Source: Kordiimonadales bacterium
GTDB taxonomy: Bacteria; Pseudomonadota; Alphaproteobacteria; Sphingomonadales; Kordiimonadaceae
Reading direction: 5' to 3'
NCBI GenBank assembly: GCA_002401685.1
Contig: NVTU01000004.1
Span: forward strand, 52,027 to 107,298
Length of the DNA stretch: 55,272 bases
A model generated the notes under the pieces. That model was not told the DNA's origin, did no database searches, and worked only from the letters and a program-made list of their open reading frames with translations. Positions 53,566 to 55,272 of this stretch are shown in pieces. A program made the translations under genes and the position numbers. The first letter of the stretch is position 1. Each line of letters begins with the position of its first letter.

Positions 53566-53850
53566 CTATATTGCCTCGTAGATGCGCACTTCAGGGTCTG
53601 CAGCTAAGAGCGGACCAAGCTCGCTGACGACGTCGTTTGAGAAAATCTCACTATCAAGATACCCTTGCGCCGCGGCTGCGGTTTTGAACCCGTGTAAAAC
53701 TTGGACATCTTCGTCCCGTACCAAAAGAGATTTTGAATGCGCGCCAGGCACAGTTTGCAAAAATGGCTTCAGATATTTGGCATAAACAGCGGCAGCTGCG
53801 TCCCGGTTTTCGTCTGCTACTTTGAGGGTGATTTGTAAATAAGCTGACAT
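53566..53850 (-). CDS. antibiotic-biosynthesis-monooxygenase (ABM) fold protein
   Basis: ATG 53850, with AAGGACGGAG upstream, gives 94 residues: YLQITLKVADENRDAAAAVYAKYLKPFLQTVPGAHSKSLLVRDEDVQVLHGFKTAAAAQGYLDSEIF. This ferredoxin-like single domain is typical of the ABM family, including quinol monooxygenases and stress dimers. The reaction is unknown. It is divergent from the second LysR gene. Confidence 0.8.
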   Translation of the reverse strand: MSAYLQITLKVADENRDAAAAVYAKYLKPFLQTVPGAHSKSLLVRDEDVQVLHGFKTAAAAQGYLDSEIFSNDVVSELGPLLAADPEVRIYEAI

Positions 53851-53882
53851 AATTAACTCCGTCCTTTGCAATGAATGTGACC

Positions 53883-53898
53883 GTTAGAGTGATCTAAC
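53883..53898. promoter_or_regulatory. LysR-type T-N11-A operator candidate
   Basis: GTTAG-AGTGAT-CTAAC is an interrupted 5-bp dyad containing T-N11-A, the LysR binding motif. It lies in the ABM/LysR divergent region and is flanked by TTTGCAA sequences at about 53865 and 53900. Confidence 0.6.
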
Positions 53899-53984
53899 AT
53901 TTGCAAAAATAAGGACGTTTAGTTTAATATAGAAATTGAATAAAAAAATATTATTAATAGTTTTTGTGAATGAAAGGATCTGCT

Positions 53985-54872
53985 GTGAACTTTTCCCAGT
54001 TACAATTTGTTCAGGCGACGGCGGCGTGCAGTTCCTTCAGCCGGGCAGCGAGGCTTTGCCATGTGACCCAGCCGACCCTGTCCAATGGTATCTCGAAACT
54101 GGAGGAAGAATTAGGTGAAAAAATATTTTTTAGAACCACGCGAACGGTGAAGCTGACTGATTTTGGGGAATCGTTATTGCCGCCAATAGCGTCAATGTTG
54201 AGCTTGAAGGATATGATCTATTTGAGTGCCAAAGAGTTTTCCAACCCGGAAACCGTTGTCTTAAAAATTGGCATGTCGCCGCTTGTTAGTACTAAATTCA
54301 TCTCACTTTTAACTTCAAGTTATAAAACGCAATATAGCGGGCATGAAATTTTACTCATCGAGGAGAATTTAGACAGCCTCGAGAAGAAATTGACAAACCA
54401 CGAAGTGGACTTGATTTTGATCCCGGTCCTCAACAGGGTTTCGGTCAAAAATTCCATACCACTTTATGAGGAGGCGCTTTTTTTCATTGATAAAGATGAA
54501 AGCGCCAGCGCGAGGGTGGCCCTAAATGATATCAGAGATAAGACCTTTGTGATGGTGCCAGATTCTTGTGGCCTTTCAGACATCACACGCGCGCTGTTGC
54601 GCACAACAAGAAGCGAGATGAGAGAATACGAAGGCAAAGCACTCAGTTATCAGGTTCTGGCAGATTGGGCTTGCCATGGCTTGGGATCAGCAATCTTGCC
54701 AAAGAGCAAAATACTCCCGACAGTCTTAAAACAGGAAATCTTTAAGTCAGGGAAACCTGCAACGATATCTTTTGAAGCGCGGTGGTCCTCAAAAGACAAT
54801 CCTTCGCTTAAAAAAATGATTGCGCACTTCAAAAAGAACATCAAACACATTGTTGCAGGCATGGCAGACTAA
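53985..54872 (+). CDS. LysR family transcriptional regulator
   Basis: GTG 53985, behind AAGGA, gives 295 residues starting with the standard NFSQLQFVQATAACSSFSRAARLCHVTQPTLSNGISKLEEELG HTH. An ATG five codons upstream is an alternative. The effector domain ends in ADWACHGLGSAILPKSKI. It is divergent from the ABM gene, which is a probable target, and is probably self-regulating. Confidence 0.93.
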   Translation: MNFSQLQFVQATAACSSFSRAARLCHVTQPTLSNGISKLEEELGEKIFFRTTRTVKLTDFGESLLPPIASMLSLKDMIYLSAKEFSNPETVVLKIGMSPLVSTKFISLLTSSYKTQYSGHEILLIEENLDSLEKKLTNHEVDLILIPVLNRVSVKNSIPLYEEALFFIDKDESASARVALNDIRDKTFVMVPDSCGLSDITRALLRTTRSEMREYEGKALSYQVLADWACHGLGSAILPKSKILPTVLKQEIFKSGKPATISFEARWSSKDNPSLKKMIAHFKKNIKHIVAGMAD

Positions 54873-55141
54873 AGGGTCTAGTCAACCTTTCGCGCCAGTT
54901 TTTCTTTTGCAGTGCCGAGCCTTCTAATAGTATCTTTTGGGGGCGCAAAACAATGCGTCAGGGTGAGATTCAGAAAGTATTCCGCCAATCCAAACCAATG
55001 CCTACTCCGCAGAGATCTGGTTCGGCGAGAAACAAGTGGAGTGGCGCAGGCTTTATGCGGATACAGTTCGTAATAGGCTGAGGGCCGCATATTGGAAAGA
55101 GGCCTCTATAGGTGGCTTTGGCCTTACAACCACGCTTCGTC

Positions 55142-55158
55142 ATGCCTGCGGGAGGCAT
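55142..55158. repeat. REP-like short hairpin
   Basis: ATGCCT (55142-55147) and AGGCAT (55153-55158) flank GCGGG, in a context CGTCATGCCTGCGGG that resembles widespread REP-type intergenic palindromes. Confidence 0.4.
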
Positions 55159-55193
55159 AGAGCCCTTCTCGCGATATTAGTTTCTACAAAAAT

Positions 55194-55222
55194 TTGGCCG
55201 CTTCTGGTTAGGAAGCAGCCAA
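55194..55222. repeat. dispersed imperfect palindrome, copy C
   Basis: TTGGCCGCTT and AAGCAGCCAA flank CTGGTTAGG. It shares GGCCGCTTCTGG exactly with copy A at 47088. One arm has a single mismatch. Confidence 0.5.
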
Positions 55223-55272
55223 TCGAGACTGTTTAGTGGCAGGTCTTTTATTGATCCGATGCGGACATGACC

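Larger units (their letters stand above)
54873..55272. other. window tail: no intact gene, possible degraded frame
   Basis: The last 400 nt contain no complete gene. On the minus strand two overlapping frames (about 55158-54970 and 55090-54878) read GVGIGLDW and AEYFLNLTLTHCFAPPKDT near each other. This could be a frameshifted gene remnant, but I recognise no family. REP-like and palindromic elements occupy the distal part. Confidence 0.3.

Overview
The window looks like a chromosomal segment of a free-living, probably marine or aquatic alphaproteobacterium of moderate GC content. The main evidence is the block TIGR02300 / aroA / cmk / rpsA / ihfB / lapA / pyrF (38.4-45.2 kb). Supporting evidence is the rsmB-rpe-heparinase-purH block, a DUF1674 gene near htpX, a DUF938 methyltransferase and a class II type EPSP synthase. 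A Kordiimonadales-like origin is a guess from overall flavour only. No phage, transposase, CRISPR array or integrase was recognised.

Layout. 0-6.8 kb: alpha/beta hydrolase and capsule-type glycosyltransferase, endonuclease III (nth), a putative 2OG-Fe(II) oxygenase-like protein, a secreted RTX calcium-binding protein, a GNAT acetyltransferase and a HIT protein. 6.9-12.5 kb (minus strand): rsmB, rpe, heparinase II/III-like, purH. 12.7-15.8 kb: hotdog thioesterase-like protein, AmpG-like permease and an OlsB-type acyl-ACP N-acyltransferase. 15.9-18.0 kb: a four-gene minus-strand operon (EI24/CysZ-like, lipoprotein, DUF6460, DUF938). 18.1-21.5 kb: PfkB sugar/adenosine kinase, htpX, a CPBP intramembrane protease and a 54-residue DUF1674 gene. 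21.5-24.9 kb: a two-gene operon of a HerA-type ATPase and a 603-residue protein of unknown function. 25-27.1 kb: NAD-dependent epimerase, and an Hsp20-YjbQ pair behind a good sigma-32-like promoter. 27.3-30.0 kb: two divergent SPOR-domain proteins. 30.1-38.2 kb: an accessory, AT-rich signalling stretch with MarR, tRNA-Ala(GGC), a FeeM-like N-acyl amino acid synthase, a polytopic histidine kinase, two unusual receiver proteins and two HTH proteins. 38.4-45.2 kb: the core aroA-cmk-rpsA-ihfB-pyrF block. 45.4-55.3 kb: a periplasmic 5'-nucleotidase family protein, then redox/detoxification-type genes (PNPOx-like, DJ-1, NTF2-like, SDR, GST, bicupin, ABM monooxygenase) with two LysR regulators beside clear dyad operators.

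The most promising undescribed systems are (i) the FeeM-like synthase next to a 7-9 TM histidine kinase, two atypical receiver proteins and two HTH proteins, which together could be a lipid-signal (N-acyl amino acid) sensing circuit; and (ii) the HerA ATPase translationally coupled to a large helical partner with no recognisable domain. Good non-coding signals include a structured rpsA leader, a perfect 13-bp dyad between GST and LysR genes, and three copies of a dispersed intergenic palindrome.
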